Positions 34,247 to 44,157 of a DNA stretch of 64,000 bases are shown in pieces. Within the stretch, counting starts at the first letter, position 1. Every line of letters begins with the position of its first letter. Below the pieces are notes generated by a model. It did no database searches and was not told the DNA's origin. It saw nothing but the letters and a program-made list of their open reading frames with translations. The translations under genes and the position numbers were made by a program. This DNA comes from Oscillospiraceae bacterium (GTDB lineage: Bacteria > Bacillota > Clostridia > Oscillospirales > Oscillospiraceae): NCBI GenBank assembly GCA_022793095.1, contig JAAWCD010000070.1, forward strand, positions 1 through 64,000, given 5' to 3'.

Positions 34247-34281
34247 CTTCTTTTCTTGAAAGAAAAGAAGCAAAAGAACTT
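34247..34281 (-). repeat. R1 bookend repeat, copy 14
   Basis: Hairpin CTTCTTTTC / GAAAAGAAG, tail GCAAAAGAACTT, inside the rpsN-rpsH gap. Confidence 0.9.
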
Positions 34282-34361
34282 CCATGCGCCGCGGCTCCTC
34301 CCAGGATTGGGAGCGCGGCGGAATCCAGGGAGCATTTCGCCCCTGAATTCCTCTATCTTCT

Positions 34362-34397
34362 CTCCTTTTCTTGAAAGAAAAGGAGCAAAAGAACGTT
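34362..34397 (-). repeat. R1 bookend repeat, copy 15
   Basis: Hairpin CTCCTTTTC / GAAAAGGAG, tail GCAAAAGAACGTT, same orientation as copy 14. Confidence 0.9.
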
Positions 34398-34465
34398 ACC
34401 GCAAAACTTCGTTTTGCTGTTGGGCAGTCACAAATCAAGGCAGAACTTCCGGCAGAACCAGTTTA

Positions 34466-34505
34466 AAGTTCTTTTTGCCTCCTTTTTCTTTCAAGAAAAA
34501 GGAGG
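34466..34505 (+). repeat. R1 bookend repeat, copy 16
   Basis: Tail AAGTTCTTTTTGC, hairpin CCTCCTTTTTC / GAAAAAGGAGG. It ends exactly one base before the rpsN stop codon. Confidence 0.92.
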
Positions 34506-34691
34506 TTACCAAGAGGCCTTGCGGACGCCGGGGATCTGTCCCTTGTAGGCCAGCTCGCGGAAGCAGATGCGGCAGATGCCGTAGTCACGCAGATAGGCGT
34601 GGGGACGGCCGCAGATCTTGCAGCGGTTGTAGCGGCGGGTGGAGAACTTGGGCGCTCTCTGCTGCTTCAGGATCATCGACTTCTTAGCCAT
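34506..34691 (-). CDS. rpsN: 30S ribosomal protein S14, zinc type
   Basis: A 61-residue short form with zinc ligands Cys24, Cys27, Cys40 and Cys43 (CKIC, CRIC). This form is usual in Firmicutes. The stop codon is directly followed by an R1 hairpin. Confidence 0.98.
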   Translation of the reverse strand: MAKKSMILKQQRAPKFSTRRYNRCKICGRPHAYLRDYGICRICFRELAYKGQIPGVRKASW

Positions 34692-34708
34692 GTTTCGTCT
34701 CCTCCCTC

Positions 34709-35254
34709 TTAGCGGGCGAAGGGAGCGCCGATGAGCGACAGGAGCTCACGGGCCTCTTCGTCGGTGTTCGCGGTGGTGCAGATCACAATGTCCATGCCGC
34801 GGATCTTGTCGATCTGGTCGTACTCGATTTCGGGGAAGATCAGCTGCTCCTTGATGCCCAGAGCGTAGTTGCCGCGGCCGTCAAAGGCGTCCGCCGAAAT
34901 GCCGCGGAAGTCGCGGACACGGGGCAGAGCCACGTTGAACAGGCGGTCCAGGAACTCCCACATCCGGTCCTGCCGCAGCGTCACCTTCGCGCCGATGGGC
35001 ATGCCCTCACGGAGCTTGAAGTTAGCCACGGACTTCTTGGCCTTGGTGATAATGGCCTTCTGGCCGGTGATCTTGGTCAGGTCGCCCACCACTGCGTCCA
35101 GCACCTTGGCGTTCTCGCGGGCCTCGCTGCATCCGCAGTTGACCACGATCTTCTCCAGGCGGGGAATCTGCATGGGGCTCTTGTAGCCGAACTTCTGCAT
35201 CAGAGCAGGAGCGACTTCTTCCTGGTATTTCTTCTTCAGATTGGGATTCGCCAT
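34709..35254 (-). CDS. rplE: 50S ribosomal protein L5
   Basis: A 181-residue 5S-binding protein with [14 protein letters not shown] and the end [17 protein letters not shown]. Normal length. Confidence 0.98.
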   Translation of the reverse strand: MANPNLKKKYQEEVAPALMQKFGYKSPMQIPRLEKIVVNCGCSEARENAKVLDAVVGDLTKITGQKAIITKAKKSVANFKLREGMPIGAKVTLRQDRMWEFLDRLFNVALPRVRDFRGISADAFDGRGNYALGIKEQLIFPEIEYDQIDKIRGMDIVICTTANTDEEARELLSLIGAPFAR

Positions 35255-35274
35255 GGTGATTCACTCCTCCTCTC

Positions 35275-35580
35275 TCAGATTTCAGCGCCGCACTTCTTGC
35301 AGACGCGGACCTTTTTGCCGCCCTCGATCTTGTGGGCGGTCCGGGTGGGCTTGTTGCACTTGGGGCACACCCGCTGCACCTTGCAGGCATACAGGGGGGC
35401 TTCCTTCTTCACAATGCCGCCCTGCTCGCCCTGACGGCGGGGCTTGGTGTGACGGGAGACGATGTTCACGCCCTCCACAATCACCTTGCCGGCGGCGGGC
35501 TGGGTGGCCAGAACCTTGCCCTGCTTGCCCGCGTCCTTGCCGGACAGGACGACGACCAGGTCGTCCTTCTTAATGCTCAT
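35275..35580 (-). CDS. rplX: 50S ribosomal protein L24
   Basis: A 101-residue KOW protein (VVVLSGKDAGKQGKVL) that starts 50S assembly. It ends with CPKCNKPTR...CKKCGAEI, a four-Cys zinc motif. The ATG at 35580 has GAAGGA at good spacing; the ATG three codons earlier does not. Confidence 0.97.
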   Translation of the reverse strand: MSIKKDDLVVVLSGKDAGKQGKVLATQPAAGKVIVEGVNIVSRHTKPRRQGEQGGIVKKEAPLYACKVQRVCPKCNKPTRTAHKIEGGKKVRVCKKCGAEI

Positions 35581-35604
35581 TTTATTCATTCCTTCGGTCC
35601 CCCC

Positions 35605-35973
35605 TTAAATCACTTCGGGAGCCAGGGACAGGATCTTCATGTAATCCTTATCGCGCAGCTCGCGGGCAACGGGCCCAAAGATACGGGTGCCCCTGGGGTT
35701 CTTGTCGTCCTTGATGAGGACGGCGGCGTTCTCGTCAAACCGGACATAGGAGCCGTCGGGACGGCGCACGCCCCGGGCGGAGCGGACGATGACGGCCTTC
35801 ACCACGTCGCCCTTCTTCACCTGGCCGCCGGGAGCCGCCTTACGCACGGACGCGACGATCACATCGCCGATGTTGCCGAACTTGCGCTTGGAGCCGCCCA
35901 GAACCCGGATGCACTTGATTTCCTTGGCGCCGGTATTATCGGCCACCTTCAGATAAGATTCCTGCTGAATCAT
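35605..35973 (-). CDS. rplN: 50S ribosomal protein L14
   Basis: A 122-residue, highly conserved protein ([19 protein letters not shown]) forming inter-subunit bridges. Confidence 0.98.
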   Translation of the reverse strand: MIQQESYLKVADNTGAKEIKCIRVLGGSKRKFGNIGDVIVASVRKAAPGGQVKKGDVVKAVIVRSARGVRRPDGSYVRFDENAAVLIKDDKNPRGTRIFGPVARELRDKDYMKILSLAPEVI

Positions 35974-35985
35974 ACTGGCACCTCC

Positions 35986-36246
35986 TTACTTCGCCTTCTC
36001 GATGATCTCGACCAGACGCCAGCGCTTGTCCTTGGACAGGGGGCGGGTCTCCATCACGCGAACGCGGTCGCCCACGCGGCACTCGTTGTTCTCGTCGTGG
36101 GCCTTCAGCTTATAAGTTCTCTTGACAATCTTCTTGTACAGGGGATGGGCCACGCGGTCTGCGATGGCAACCACAATCGTCTTGTCCATTTTGTCCGAAA
36201 CGACCAAGCCGACTCTGGTTTTACGGGAAGATGTTCTGTTTTCCAC
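35986..36246 (-). CDS. rpsQ: 30S ribosomal protein S17
   Basis: An 86-residue OB-fold protein ([16 protein letters not shown]) that binds 16S rRNA early in assembly. Confidence 0.98.
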   Translation of the reverse strand: MENRTSSRKTRVGLVVSDKMDKTIVVAIADRVAHPLYKKIVKRTYKLKAHDENNECRVGDRVRVMETRPLSKDKRWRLVEIIEKAK

Positions 36247-36259
36247 TTACAATTCCTCC

Positions 36260-36463
36260 TTACCGGCCGGCGGAAGCAATCTGCTTCTCACGGATCATGG
36301 TCTTGACTCGGGCAATATCCTTCTTCACTTCAGCGATTCGGATGGGGTTCTCCAGCTGATTGGTCGCATGCTGAAGGCGAAGGTAAAACAAATCCTTTTT
36401 CAGGTCGTTCAGCTTGGCGTCCAGCTGTTCGGGGGTCATCGCGCGCACTTCACTTGCCTTCAT
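36260..36463 (-). CDS. rpmC: 50S ribosomal protein L29
   Basis: A 67-residue two-helix protein (ELDAKLNDLKKDLFYLRLQH read approximately) at the tunnel exit. Two bases separate its start from the rplP stop. Confidence 0.97.
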   Translation of the reverse strand: MKASEVRAMTPEQLDAKLNDLKKDLFYLRLQHATNQLENPIRIAEVKKDIARVKTMIREKQIASAGR

Positions 36464-36465
36464 CC

Positions 36466-36900
36466 TTATTCACCACCATTCTCGGTCTCGGCAGCTTCAC
36501 GGGTCACAACCTTGGTCTTGATGGGCAGCTTGTGGCTGGCCAGACGCAGAGCCTCGCGGGCGACCTCCTCGGAAACGCCGGCAATCTCAAACATCACGCG
36601 GCCGGGCTTGACGACAGCGACCCAGTATTCCGGGGAACCTTTACCGGAACCCATGCGGGTCTCGGCGGGCTTTTCGGTGATGGGCTTGTCGGGGAAAATC
36701 TTGATCCAGACCTTACCGCCACGCTTGGTGTAACGGGTCATGGCGATACGGGCGGCCTCAATCTGATTGCTGGTGATCCACGCGGGCTCCTGAGCCTGGA
36801 GGCCGAAATCGCCGTAAGTCACGGTGTTGCCTCTCAGGGCCTTGCCCTTCATCCGTCCGCGGTGAACGCGGCGGTATTTCACTCTCTTAGGTAGCAGCAT
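36466..36900 (-). CDS. rplP: 50S ribosomal protein L16
   Basis: A 144-residue protein with [19 protein letters not shown] and [19 protein letters not shown]; contacts the A-site tRNA elbow. It overlaps rpsC by one base. Confidence 0.98.
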   Translation of the reverse strand: MLLPKRVKYRRVHRGRMKGKALRGNTVTYGDFGLQAQEPAWITSNQIEAARIAMTRYTKRGGKVWIKIFPDKPITEKPAETRMGSGKGSPEYWVAVVKPGRVMFEIAGVSEEVAREALRLASHKLPIKTKVVTREAAETENGGE

Positions 36901-37748
36901 TAGCGAGCGCCTCCTTCCTTGGGAGCTCCGCCGTTATTGGGGCGGTTATAGCCCTGTCCGGCAGGACGGTTATTGTTGTTATTGCGATTATAGCCGTTGT
37001 TGTTGCGGTTGAAACCACCCTGGCGGCGGTCACCGTCCCGGCGGGGCCGGCGGTCGCGTTCGCTGCGCTCACGGGGAGGCTTGCTGGTGTCCATGGTGCG
37101 GGGGGTGGTCCGCAGGGTCTGGCTGAGCACCTCGCCCTTGTAGATCCACACCTTCACGCCGATGCGGCCGTAGGTGGTGGCAGCCTCCGCAAAGCCGTAG
37201 TCAATGTCGGCCCGCAGGGTCTGAAGGGGAATGGTGCCGTCGTGATAGTGCTCGACGCGGGCGATCTCCGCGCCGCCCAGACGGCCGGAGCAGCAGGTCT
37301 TGATGCCGCGGGCGCCCATCCGCATGGCGCGGCCCATGGCGTTCTTCATGGCGCGGCGGAAGCCGATGCGCTTCTCCAGCTGAGCGGCGATGTTCTCGGC
37401 CACCAGCTGGGCGTCCATGTCGGGGCTCTTGACCTCGACGATCTTCAGGTCAACCGGCTTGCCGATCATGGCGGTCAGCTTGGCCTGGAGACGGGTGATG
37501 TCCTCGCCGCCCTTGCCGATGACCACGCCGGGACGGGAGCAATGCAGGTAGATCCGAACCTTGGCATTGTCGCGCTCGATCTCGATCTTGGGGATACCGG
37601 CGGAATAGAGGGTCTTCTTCAGATACTCACGCAGCTTGTAGTCTTCCACAACCAGGTCGCCGACCTTTTCGTTGCGGGCATACCAGCGGGAGTCCCAGTC
37701 CTTGATAACGCCCACGCGCAGTCCGTGGGGATTCACTTTCTGTCCCAT
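36900..37748 (-). CDS. rpsC: 30S ribosomal protein S3 with long disordered tail
   Basis: This 282-residue S3 has the KH domain ([17 protein letters not shown]) and the normal C-terminal domain to about residue 215 ([16 protein letters not shown]). About 65 extra residues follow, first Arg/Asp-rich ([17 protein letters not shown]), then Asn/Arg/Gly-rich ([16 protein letters not shown]). Family members usually end near residue 220-235. The tail looks disordered and could bind RNA. It remains in frame with good codons. Confidence 0.97.
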   Translation of the reverse strand: MGQKVNPHGLRVGVIKDWDSRWYARNEKVGDLVVEDYKLREYLKKTLYSAGIPKIEIERDNAKVRIYLHCSRPGVVIGKGGEDITRLQAKLTAMIGKPVDLKIVEVKSPDMDAQLVAENIAAQLEKRIGFRRAMKNAMGRAMRMGARGIKTCCSGRLGGAEIARVEHYHDGTIPLQTLRADIDYGFAEAATTYGRIGVKVWIYKGEVLSQTLRTTPRTMDTSKPPRERSERDRRPRRDGDRRQGGFNRNNNGYNRNNNNNRPAGQGYNRPNNGGAPKEGGAR

Positions 37749-37763
37749 AGTCTACCTCCTCGC

Positions 37764-38096
37764 TTACTTTTCTTTCACCACGACGGTGATGTGAGAAGTT
37801 CTCTTGTTGATCCGGTACGCGCGGCCCTGGGCCCGGGGTCTCATCCGCTTGATGATGGGGCCGGGATTGGCAAAGGTCTCGGAGACGTACAGCTTCTCAG
37901 GGTCCATGCCGTGGTTGTTCTCCGCGTTGGCCGCGGCGCTCTTGAGGAGCTTCAGCAGGTATTCAGAGGCAGCCTTGGGGGTCTGCATCAGGATCGCGGT
38001 GGCCTGACCCACGCTCTTGCCCCGGATCAGATCGCAGACGATCTTGACCTTCCGGGGGGAGATGCGGGCGTATTTCAAAACAGCTCTTGCTTCCAT
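37764..38096 (-). CDS. rplV: 50S ribosomal protein L22
   Basis: A 110-residue protein ([20 protein letters not shown]) whose loop lines the exit tunnel. AAGGAGGAG before the ATG at 38096 fixes the start. Confidence 0.98.
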   Translation of the reverse strand: MEARAVLKYARISPRKVKIVCDLIRGKSVGQATAILMQTPKAASEYLLKLLKSAAANAENNHGMDPEKLYVSETFANPGPIIKRMRPRAQGRAYRINKRTSHITVVVKEK

Positions 38097-38109
38097 TTCT
38101 TTCTCCTCC

Positions 38110-38379
38110 TTACTTGGTCTTGCTGCCGGCATGACCCTTGAAGGTACGGGTGGGAGCAAACTCGCCCAGCTTGTGGCCGACCATATCCTCGGTCACATAG
38201 ACGGGGACGTGCTTGCGTCCGTCATGCACAGCGATGGTGTGACCCACGAAGGCAGGGAAGATGGTGGACGCGCGGGACCAGGTTTTCAGCACTTTCTTCT
38301 CGCCGGTCTGGTTCATGTCGTTGACCCGCTTCAGCAGCTCGGGAGCGCAAAAGGGGCCCTTTTTGATGCTTCTGCTCAT
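38110..38379 (-). CDS. rpsS: 30S ribosomal protein S19
   Basis: An 89-residue head protein ([35 protein letters not shown]). Confidence 0.98.
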   Translation of the reverse strand: MSRSIKKGPFCAPELLKRVNDMNQTGEKKVLKTWSRASTIFPAFVGHTIAVHDGRKHVPVYVTEDMVGHKLGEFAPTRTFKGHAGSKTK

Positions 38380-38393
38380 GTTTTAATGCCTCC

Positions 38394-39227
38394 TTACTTT
38401 GCGTTGCGGCGCTTGACGATGAACTTGTCGGTGCGGTTCTTCGTCTTGCGGGTCTTGTAGCCCATGGCGGGCTTACCCCAGGGGGTGACAGGGCTGGGAC
38501 GGCCAACCGGGCTCTTGCCCTCGCCGCCGCCGTGGGGGTGGTCGCAGGGGTTCATGACAGAGCCGCGGACCGTGGGACGCCAGCCCATGTGACGCTTGCG
38601 GCCGGCCTTGCCGATGTGGATATTGGCGTGGTCGATGTTGCCCACCTGACCGATGGTGGCCTTGCAGTTGACCCGCACATAGCGGTACTCGCCGGAGGGC
38701 AGGCGGATCTGAGCCAGATCGCCTTCCTTGGCCATCAGCTGAGCGGCCACACCGGCGGAGCGGACCAGCTGGGCGCCCTTGCCGGGGTAGATCTCGATGT
38801 TGTGGATAAAGGTACCCACAGGGATGACCGCCAGGCTCATGCAGTTGCCGGGCAGGATGTCGGAGCCGTCGCCGGTCATGATGATGTGGCCGGGCTTCAG
38901 GCCCACGGGCGCCAGGATATAGCGGCGCTCGCCGTCCTCGTACTCAATGAGGGCGATGTTGGCGGAACGGTTGGGGTCATACTGAAGGTTGATGACCGTG
39001 GCCTTGCCCTCCTTGTCCCGCTTGAAGTCGATGACGCGGTACTTCTGCTTGTTGCCACCGCCGTGGTGGCGGACGGTGATACGGCCGTAGCTGTTGCGGC
39101 CGGCGTTCTTTTTCAGAACCTCGGTCAGGCCGCGCTCAGGCTTGGCCTTCTTGTCGATGCCCTCGAAAGCGGACACAGTCATGTGACGGCGGGAGGGCGT
39201 CGTGGGCTTATAAGTCTTGATAGCCAT
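38394..39227 (-). CDS. rplB: 50S ribosomal protein L2
   Basis: A 277-residue protein near the peptidyl-transferase centre. The functional loop [18 protein letters not shown] with the key His is intact. Confidence 0.98.
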   Translation of the reverse strand: MAIKTYKPTTPSRRHMTVSAFEGIDKKAKPERGLTEVLKKNAGRNSYGRITVRHHGGGNKQKYRVIDFKRDKEGKATVINLQYDPNRSANIALIEYEDGERRYILAPVGLKPGHIIMTGDGSDILPGNCMSLAVIPVGTFIHNIEIYPGKGAQLVRSAGVAAQLMAKEGDLAQIRLPSGEYRYVRVNCKATIGQVGNIDHANIHIGKAGRKRHMGWRPTVRGSVMNPCDHPHGGGEGKSPVGRPSPVTPWGKPAMGYKTRKTKNRTDKFIVKRRNAK

Positions 39228-39242
39228 TGTTCAGTCTCCTCC

Positions 39243-39539
39243 TTACACCATGCCCTCGAAGAACTCGATGGTCTTGGAATCTTCGGTCAGCTTGACGACC
39301 GCCTTTTTCCAGTGGGGGCGGCGGCCCTGGGGCTGAGCGCCCAGGCGCTTCTTCTTGCCGTCCATGTTCAGGGTGGTGACCTTCTCGACCTTGACGCCGA
39401 AGATCTCTTCCACCGCCTTGGCGATCTCGATCTTGTTGGAGTTCCGGTCCACCTCGAAGGTGTACTTCCGGTTCTCCGTCTCGCTCATGGACTGCTCGGT
39501 GATGATGGGGCGCTTGATAATATCATAAGCGGTAGCCAT
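39243..39539 (-). CDS. rplW: 50S ribosomal protein L23
   Basis: A 98-residue exit-tunnel protein ([14 protein letters not shown]) that docks SRP and trigger factor. Confidence 0.98.
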   Translation of the reverse strand: MATAYDIIKRPIITEQSMSETENRKYTFEVDRNSNKIEIAKAVEEIFGVKVEKVTTLNMDGKKKRLGAQPQGRRPHWKKAVVKLTEDSKTIEFFEGMV

Positions 39540-40153
39540 TACGCGAACACCTCCTCGATGGTGGCCAGCGCGGCTTTGTCAATGATGAGCTGGCTGGCGT
39601 TGACAATGTCGTAGACATTGATCAGGTTGGCGGGGCTGGTGACCACGCCGGGGATGTTCCGGGCGGACTTGACCACGTTGGGGCAACTGGTCACGACCAC
39701 GGACTTGCCGGCCTTGACCGCGTCCAGGAAGCCCTTGAAGGTCTTGGTCTTGATCTCGTCCATGCTCAGCCCGTCCACCACCAGCACGTTGCCGGAGGCG
39801 GCCTTGTCGGACAGAACGGACTTGAGGGCCAGGCGCTTGACCTTTTTGTTCAGGGAATAGCTGTAATCCCGGGGCTTGGGGGCGAACACGATGCCGCCGT
39901 GGGTCCACTGGGGGGCCCGGGTGGATCCCTGACGGGCGTGGCCGGTGCCCTTCTGGCGCCAGGGCTTGATGCCGCCGCCGGAGACCTCCGCGCGGGTCAG
40001 CGCGGACTGGGTGCCCTGACGGCAGTTGGCCAGGTGGTTCTTGACCACGCTGTGGACCACGGTCTGGTTGGGCTCGATTCCGAAGACGGCGTCGGAGAGC
40101 TCCACTTCGCCGACCTTCTTGCCGGCCATATCATAAACGGTTGCCTTAGGCAT
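39539..40153 (-). CDS. rplD: 50S ribosomal protein L4
   Basis: A 204-residue tunnel protein ([20 protein letters not shown]). In some bacteria L4 also controls the S10 operon. Confidence 0.98.
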   Translation of the reverse strand: MPKATVYDMAGKKVGEVELSDAVFGIEPNQTVVHSVVKNHLANCRQGTQSALTRAEVSGGGIKPWRQKGTGHARQGSTRAPQWTHGGIVFAPKPRDYSYSLNKKVKRLALKSVLSDKAASGNVLVVDGLSMDEIKTKTFKGFLDAVKAGKSVVVTSCPNVVKSARNIPGVVTSPANLINVYDIVNASQLIIDKAALATIEEVFA

Positions 40154-40170
40154 TTGGTATCTCTCCTCTC

Positions 40171-40899
40171 TTATTTGTTACGGGCGGACGCCTTCTGGGG
40201 ATTGACGCGGGCGGACGCCTTCTGCGGGTTGACGCTGACGCCGGCGGCCGGGCCCTTCTTCTCCGCGATATGCTTGACGGTGCTGCGGATGATCACCACG
40301 CCGCCCTTGGGGCCGGGGACCGCGCCCCGAATGGCGATCAGGTTGTACTCGGGGTCCACCTTGACCACGTCCAGATTCTCGATGGTGACCTGGTCCACGC
40401 CCATATGGCCGGCGCCAATCTTGCCGGGCAGGACGCGGGAGGGGTCGGTGCTGGATCCCATAGAGCCGGGATGACGGTGGATGGGGCCGCCACCGTGGGT
40501 GTTCCGCATGACGTGGGCGTTGTGACGCTTGACCACGCCGGCGTAGCCCTTACCTTTGCTGATGCCGGTCACGTCCACGTGATCGCCGGCCGCGAAGGTG
40601 TCGGCCTTGATGACGTCGCCCACGTTGAGGGAGTCAGCGTTGTTGAGCTTGAACTCCTTCAGCACTTTCTTCAGGGCGCCGCCGGCCTTTTTCAGGTGGC
40701 CCAGCTCGGGCTTGGTGAGCTTGCGCTCGGGCACATCCTGGAAGCCCAGCTGAACGGCGGAGTAGCCGTCCTTTTCCACGGTCTTCTTCTGGATGACGGT
40801 GCAGGGGCCGGCCTCGATCACCGTAACGGGGATGACCTTGCCGGCTTCATCGAAAATCTGGGTCATGCCGACCTTTTTGCCGATGATTGCCTTTTCCAT
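40171..40899 (-). CDS. rplC: 50S ribosomal protein L3 with repeated tail
   Basis: A 242-residue protein with MEKAIIGKKVGMTQIFDEAG and the conserved loop HRHPGSMGSSTDPSRV. The C-terminus carries a tandem copy of VNPQKASAR beyond the normal end, encoded by a 27-base direct repeat. Confidence 0.98.
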   Translation of the reverse strand: MEKAIIGKKVGMTQIFDEAGKVIPVTVIEAGPCTVIQKKTVEKDGYSAVQLGFQDVPERKLTKPELGHLKKAGGALKKVLKEFKLNNADSLNVGDVIKADTFAAGDHVDVTGISKGKGYAGVVKRHNAHVMRNTHGGGPIHRHPGSMGSSTDPSRVLPGKIGAGHMGVDQVTIENLDVVKVDPEYNLIAIRGAVPGPKGGVVIIRSTVKHIAEKKGPAAGVSVNPQKASARVNPQKASARNK

Positions 40900-41027
40900 G
40901 GTGTCTTTCCTCCTAATAGGTTATTGGTTGACGCGCTTCCCATTGGGCTGGTTTTGTCACGCCAACTTGACCCGCTCATCTCAAAACGCGATGAGCTGCG
41001 GTACTAACAAGGTAATTGGCCGGGAGA

Positions 41028-41339
41028 TCAGAGCTTGATTTCAATCTCCACGCCGGCGGGCAGCTCCAGGGCCATCAGGGCCTCCACGGTCTTGGGGGAG
41101 GGCTTGACGACGTCGATGAGCCGCTTATGGGTGCGGCGCTCGAACTGCTCCCGGCTGTCCTTGTACTTATGGACGGCCCGAAGGATGGTGACAACCTCCT
41201 TCTTGGTGGGCAGAGGGATGGGACCGGAGACCGTGGCGCCGGTGCGCTTGGCCGTCTCGACGATCTTCTCGGCGCTCTGGTCGATGAGCTGATGGTCATA
41301 GGCCTTCAGTCGAATACGGATCATTTCTTTCTGTGCCAT
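41028..41339 (-). CDS. rpsJ: 30S ribosomal protein S10
   Basis: A 103-residue protein ([20 protein letters not shown]) that heads the S10 operon. Also known as transcription antitermination factor NusE. About 280 bases of leader separate it from the promoter. Confidence 0.98.
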   Translation of the reverse strand: MAQKEMIRIRLKAYDHQLIDQSAEKIVETAKRTGATVSGPIPLPTKKEVVTILRAVHKYKDSREQFERRTHKRLIDVVKPSPKTVEALMALELPAGVEIEIKL

Positions 41340-41621
41340 GTTGGATTGTCCTCCTTATTGACATACGAAGTGTGTTGCAGGCTTCCTTAATAACCGCGCT
41401 TCGTACGGTGAGAAATAATCAATACACTTTCCCGTGCGTATCACTCCATGACAGAAGGAAAACCGGCGCAACCTAAGCCGGCCGGTTCTGTTCCGCGTGG
41501 TGATATACGCGCATACAGAAGATTTCTCAGCCGCCCGATTCTAGCTCGGACATACTCCGCGGAAGTTACCGGTTTAAGCCGCAATCTCCCGCATCATCGC
41601 AGTACACGCCCATACAGGCGC
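41340..41621 (-). other. Leader of the S10 operon
   Basis: No gene is seen. The leader holds a hairpin at 41461-41487 (AACCGGC / GCCGGTT on the minus strand, followed by TTCCTT). Length and a terminator-like hairpin suggest an attenuator, as in S10 leaders elsewhere. Confidence 0.5.
41461..41487 (-). terminator. Possible attenuator in the S10 leader
   Basis: Stem AACCGGC / GCCGGTT with a 13-base loop, T-rich but interrupted tail. Confidence 0.4.
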
Positions 41622-41627
41622 TTAATT

Positions 41628-41657
41628 ATTGTACCGCAGAATGCACCATAAAGTCAA
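41628..41657 (-). promoter_or_regulatory. Promoter of the S10-spc-alpha cluster
   Basis: On the minus strand: TTGACT (41657-41652), an 18-base spacer, TACAAT (41633-41628). No other comparable promoter was seen up to rplQ. Confidence 0.82.
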
Positions 41658-41808
41658 GCCTTTTTTATTTTTTCCGTTCGTTTTTTTGCCGGTATTCCCC
41701 GTGTTCGCCGGTTTTTTCTTGTGCAGATTTGGGAGAAATGCCATAAAAGCCGCCCGCCTCCGTTTAAGATCTTATCCGCAGATTCGGACGCGCGCATCCC
41801 TGATTTGT

Positions 41809-41822
41809 GGATAGGCTCTAAG
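41809..41822 (+). repeat. R4 repeat, copy 1
   Basis: GGATAGGCTCTAAG, identical to 44158-44171. The two copies flank the YcxB-like/proS segment as direct repeats. Confidence 0.55.
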
Positions 41823-41837
41823 GAAGCAGGCGGTTTT

Positions 41838-42296
41838 CTATTTTTTCCGGTTCCAGGTCCGGATCTGCTCCAGCTGTTCGCCGGTAAGAAGCCGCTTGGG
41901 CAGGAGGCTGCTGGTTTTTTTGTCTGTGTACAGCAGCAGATTGTCCTTTGTTTCCACCAGCCTCGTAGTTCCCCAGGTGAACACAGCGCTGGCGCCGTTG
42001 GCCTCCATCCGCCAGCCCCGCTGGCTCAGCCAGTAATCCATTTCCGCCTCCGCCAGAGGCAGACGTTTGCAGCTGGACCGGTGGTATCCTTCGTACAGGG
42101 CAGGAATGGCTGCCAGAATGACTGCCGGAACCGCAAAGGACTGAATCCGGGTATCACTGGTCCAGAAGGCGATGACAGCCACTACCAGAACCACAACGAG
42201 GCACATCCGCAGATAGGGCCCCAGGGCCACCCGGCGGAGGGACTGCATATACTCCGGCGGCTTAATTCCCCGAACCGCCACATGAAGCTCTTCCAT
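41838..42296 (-). CDS. YcxB-like membrane protein
   Basis: This 152-residue protein has two adjacent hydrophobic segments (~31-48 and ~52-68). The C-terminal domain (LLLYTDKKTSSLLPKRLLTG) matches the style of YcxB-like domains. Function is unknown. It lies downstream of proS on the same strand, separated by an R1 and an R3 repeat. Confidence 0.72.
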   Translation of the reverse strand: MEELHVAVRGIKPPEYMQSLRRVALGPYLRMCLVVVLVVAVIAFWTSDTRIQSFAVPAVILAAIPALYEGYHRSSCKRLPLAEAEMDYWLSQRGWRMEANGASAVFTWGTTRLVETKDNLLLYTDKKTSSLLPKRLLTGEQLEQIRTWNRKK

Positions 42297-42331
42297 TTTC
42301 CCCCCTATGCCGGTTTCCGGCCGCCCACGCA

Positions 42332-42354
42332 GGACCCGATGAGGTCATCGGGCC
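42332..42354. repeat. R3 palindrome, copy 3
   Basis: GACCCGATGAGGTCATCGGG core inside a longer hairpin (42328-42359, arms CGCAGG / CCTGCG). Confidence 0.7.
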
Positions 42355-42389
42355 CTGCGTGCGGCAACCTTCCGGCAGCACGCAGCTTG

Positions 42390-42427
42390 AAGTTCTTTTT
42401 GCTTCTTTTTCTTTCAAGTAAAAGAAG
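42390..42427 (+). repeat. R1 bookend repeat, copy 17
   Basis: Tail AAGTTCTTTTTGC, hairpin CTTCTTTTTC / TAAAAGAAG with one mismatch. It ends 4 bases before the proS stop. Confidence 0.9.
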
Positions 42428-42431
42428 TTCC

Positions 42432-43871
42432 TCAGTACGCCACACCCCAGTAGACCATTTTCTTGGCGGGCTTGCCGCAGCAGGCGCACACATCGCTCAG
42501 GCGCTCCTGCTCGAAGGGGATGCACCGGGAGGTCATGCCCGCCTCCTCCTTCATCCGCATCTCGCACGCCAGCTCTCCGCACCACATGGTCTTAATAAAG
42601 CCGCCCTGCTCCTCCTGGAGCTTCTTGGCCTCCTCCAGGGAAAAGGCGGGATAGCAGTGCTCATCCAGGTTCTTCTTGGCCTTGGCGTACATCCCATCAT
42701 GAATCGAATCCAGCATCTGAGCGACGGTCTCCTCAAGGTTGTCCAGGGAAACAAAGCTCTTCCCGCCGCTGTCCCGGCGGACCAGCACGCACTGGTTTTT
42801 CTCCATGTCCTTGGGGCCCAGCTCCAGCCGGAGGGGCACGCCCTTCATCTCGTACTCCGCGAACTTCCAGCCCGGGGACTGGTCGGAGTCGTCCATCTTC
42901 ACCCGGAAGCCCGCCTTCCTCAGCCGGTCCGCCACCGCCTGGTTAGCCTCGATGACCCCTTCCTTGTGCTGGGCCACGGGAATGACAATCACCTGAATGG
43001 GCGCGACCCGCGGCGGCAATACCAGGCCGTTGTCGTCACCGTGGGTCATGATGATGCCAGCGATGGTGCGGGTGGAGTAGCCCCAGGAAGTCTCAAAGGG
43101 GGTCTTCTGCTGGTTGTCTTTGTCTGTAAACGCAATATCAAAAGCCTTGGCGAAGCCGTCTCCAAAGTAGTGGCTGGTACCGTTTTGCAACGCCTTCTTG
43201 TCGTGCATCATACACTCGATGGTATAGGTACGCTCCGCCCCCGCGAACTTCTCCTTGTCTGTCTTGAGGCCCATGACCACAGGCATGGCCAGAAAATTCT
43301 CGCAGATGTCCGCGTACAGCCGGTGCATCCGCTCGGTCTCCTCAATGGCCTCCTCCGCCGTGGCGTGAAGGGTGTGTCCCTCCTGCCACAGGAATTCCCG
43401 GTGGCGCAGGAAGGGCCGGGTGGTCTTCTCCCAGCGCAGCACCGAGCACCACTGATTGTACAGCAGGGGCAGGTCCCGCCAGGAGTGAACAATGTGGCTC
43501 CAGTGCTCACAGAACAGGGTCTCACTGGTGGGCCGGACACACAGCCGCTCCTCCAGCTCCTCGCTGCCGCCGTGGGTAACCCAGGCGCACTCGGGGGCAA
43601 AGCCCTCCACATGGTCCTTCTCCTTCTGAAGCAGGGATTCGGGGATCAGCACAGGCATGGCCACATTTTCATGTCCTGTCTCTTTAAACCGCCGGTCCAT
43701 CTCCCGCTGGATGTTCTCCCAAATCGCGTAGCCGTAAGGCCGAAGAATAAACATACCCTTTACACTGCTGTAGTCGATCAGGTCCGCTTTCCGGCACACA
43801 TCCGTGTACCACTGAGTAAAATCCACGTCCATGGACGTGATTTGCTCCACCTGTTTCTTGTCCTTTGCCAT
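42432..43871 (-). CDS. proS: Prolyl-tRNA synthetase, archaeal/eukaryotic-like type
   Basis: This 479-residue enzyme charges tRNA-Pro. Class II motifs are visible ([34 protein letters not shown]). It lacks the editing insertion of the long bacterial form and ends with a zinc-binding C-terminal domain (CGELAC...[10 protein letters not shown]) and final Tyr. The ATG at 43871 follows AAAGGACGG. No T-box was found; a plain promoter lies at 43929-43957. Confidence 0.96.
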   Translation of the reverse strand: MAKDKKQVEQITSMDVDFTQWYTDVCRKADLIDYSSVKGMFILRPYGYAIWENIQREMDRRFKETGHENVAMPVLIPESLLQKEKDHVEGFAPECAWVTHGGSEELEERLCVRPTSETLFCEHWSHIVHSWRDLPLLYNQWCSVLRWEKTTRPFLRHREFLWQEGHTLHATAEEAIEETERMHRLYADICENFLAMPVVMGLKTDKEKFAGAERTYTIECMMHDKKALQNGTSHYFGDGFAKAFDIAFTDKDNQQKTPFETSWGYSTRTIAGIIMTHGDDNGLVLPPRVAPIQVIVIPVAQHKEGVIEANQAVADRLRKAGFRVKMDDSDQSPGWKFAEYEMKGVPLRLELGPKDMEKNQCVLVRRDSGGKSFVSLDNLEETVAQMLDSIHDGMYAKAKKNLDEHCYPAFSLEEAKKLQEEQGGFIKTMWCGELACEMRMKEEAGMTSRCIPFEQERLSDVCACCGKPAKKMVYWGVAY

Positions 43872-43928
43872 AGTCGTTCCGTCCTTTATCTGAAATTCCA
43901 AACGCACAACAATTCGTGCGGTTTTTTT

Positions 43929-43957
43929 ATTGTATTGCCTGCGGCGAAAAAAGTCAA
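43929..43957 (-). promoter_or_regulatory. proS promoter
   Basis: On the minus strand: TTGACT (43957-43952), a 17-base spacer, TACAAT (43934-43929). A small hairpin CGCAC / GTGCG lies in the leader near 43905. Confidence 0.8.
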
Positions 43958-44071
43958 GGGCGGAGCGTTCACGGAAACTGACAAAGCGCGGCCCAAGCCA
44001 TATTAAGCGCCTATCTCAAACTGATTCGCACGCATCTAGCCTGCATAGTTTCCGCCATGCTTCACAAAAAT

Positions 44072-44100
44072 CCCCGGCAATCCGCAAAGGATTGCCGGGG
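44072..44100 (-). terminator. Second terminator of the SleB-type gene
   Basis: 12-bp perfect stem CCCCGGCAATCC / GGATTGCCGGGG, followed on the minus strand by ATTTTTG. Confidence 0.85.
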
Positions 44101-44157
44101 GGTTTGGCTTTTCTTGACGAAAATTCTGACGGCGCAGTCTGCGCACGCCGGATTCCG

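Noticed and set aside
43872..43960. T-box leader before proS
   Set aside because: The leader is only about 50 bases after the promoter and lacks the T-box consensus; only a small hairpin is present.
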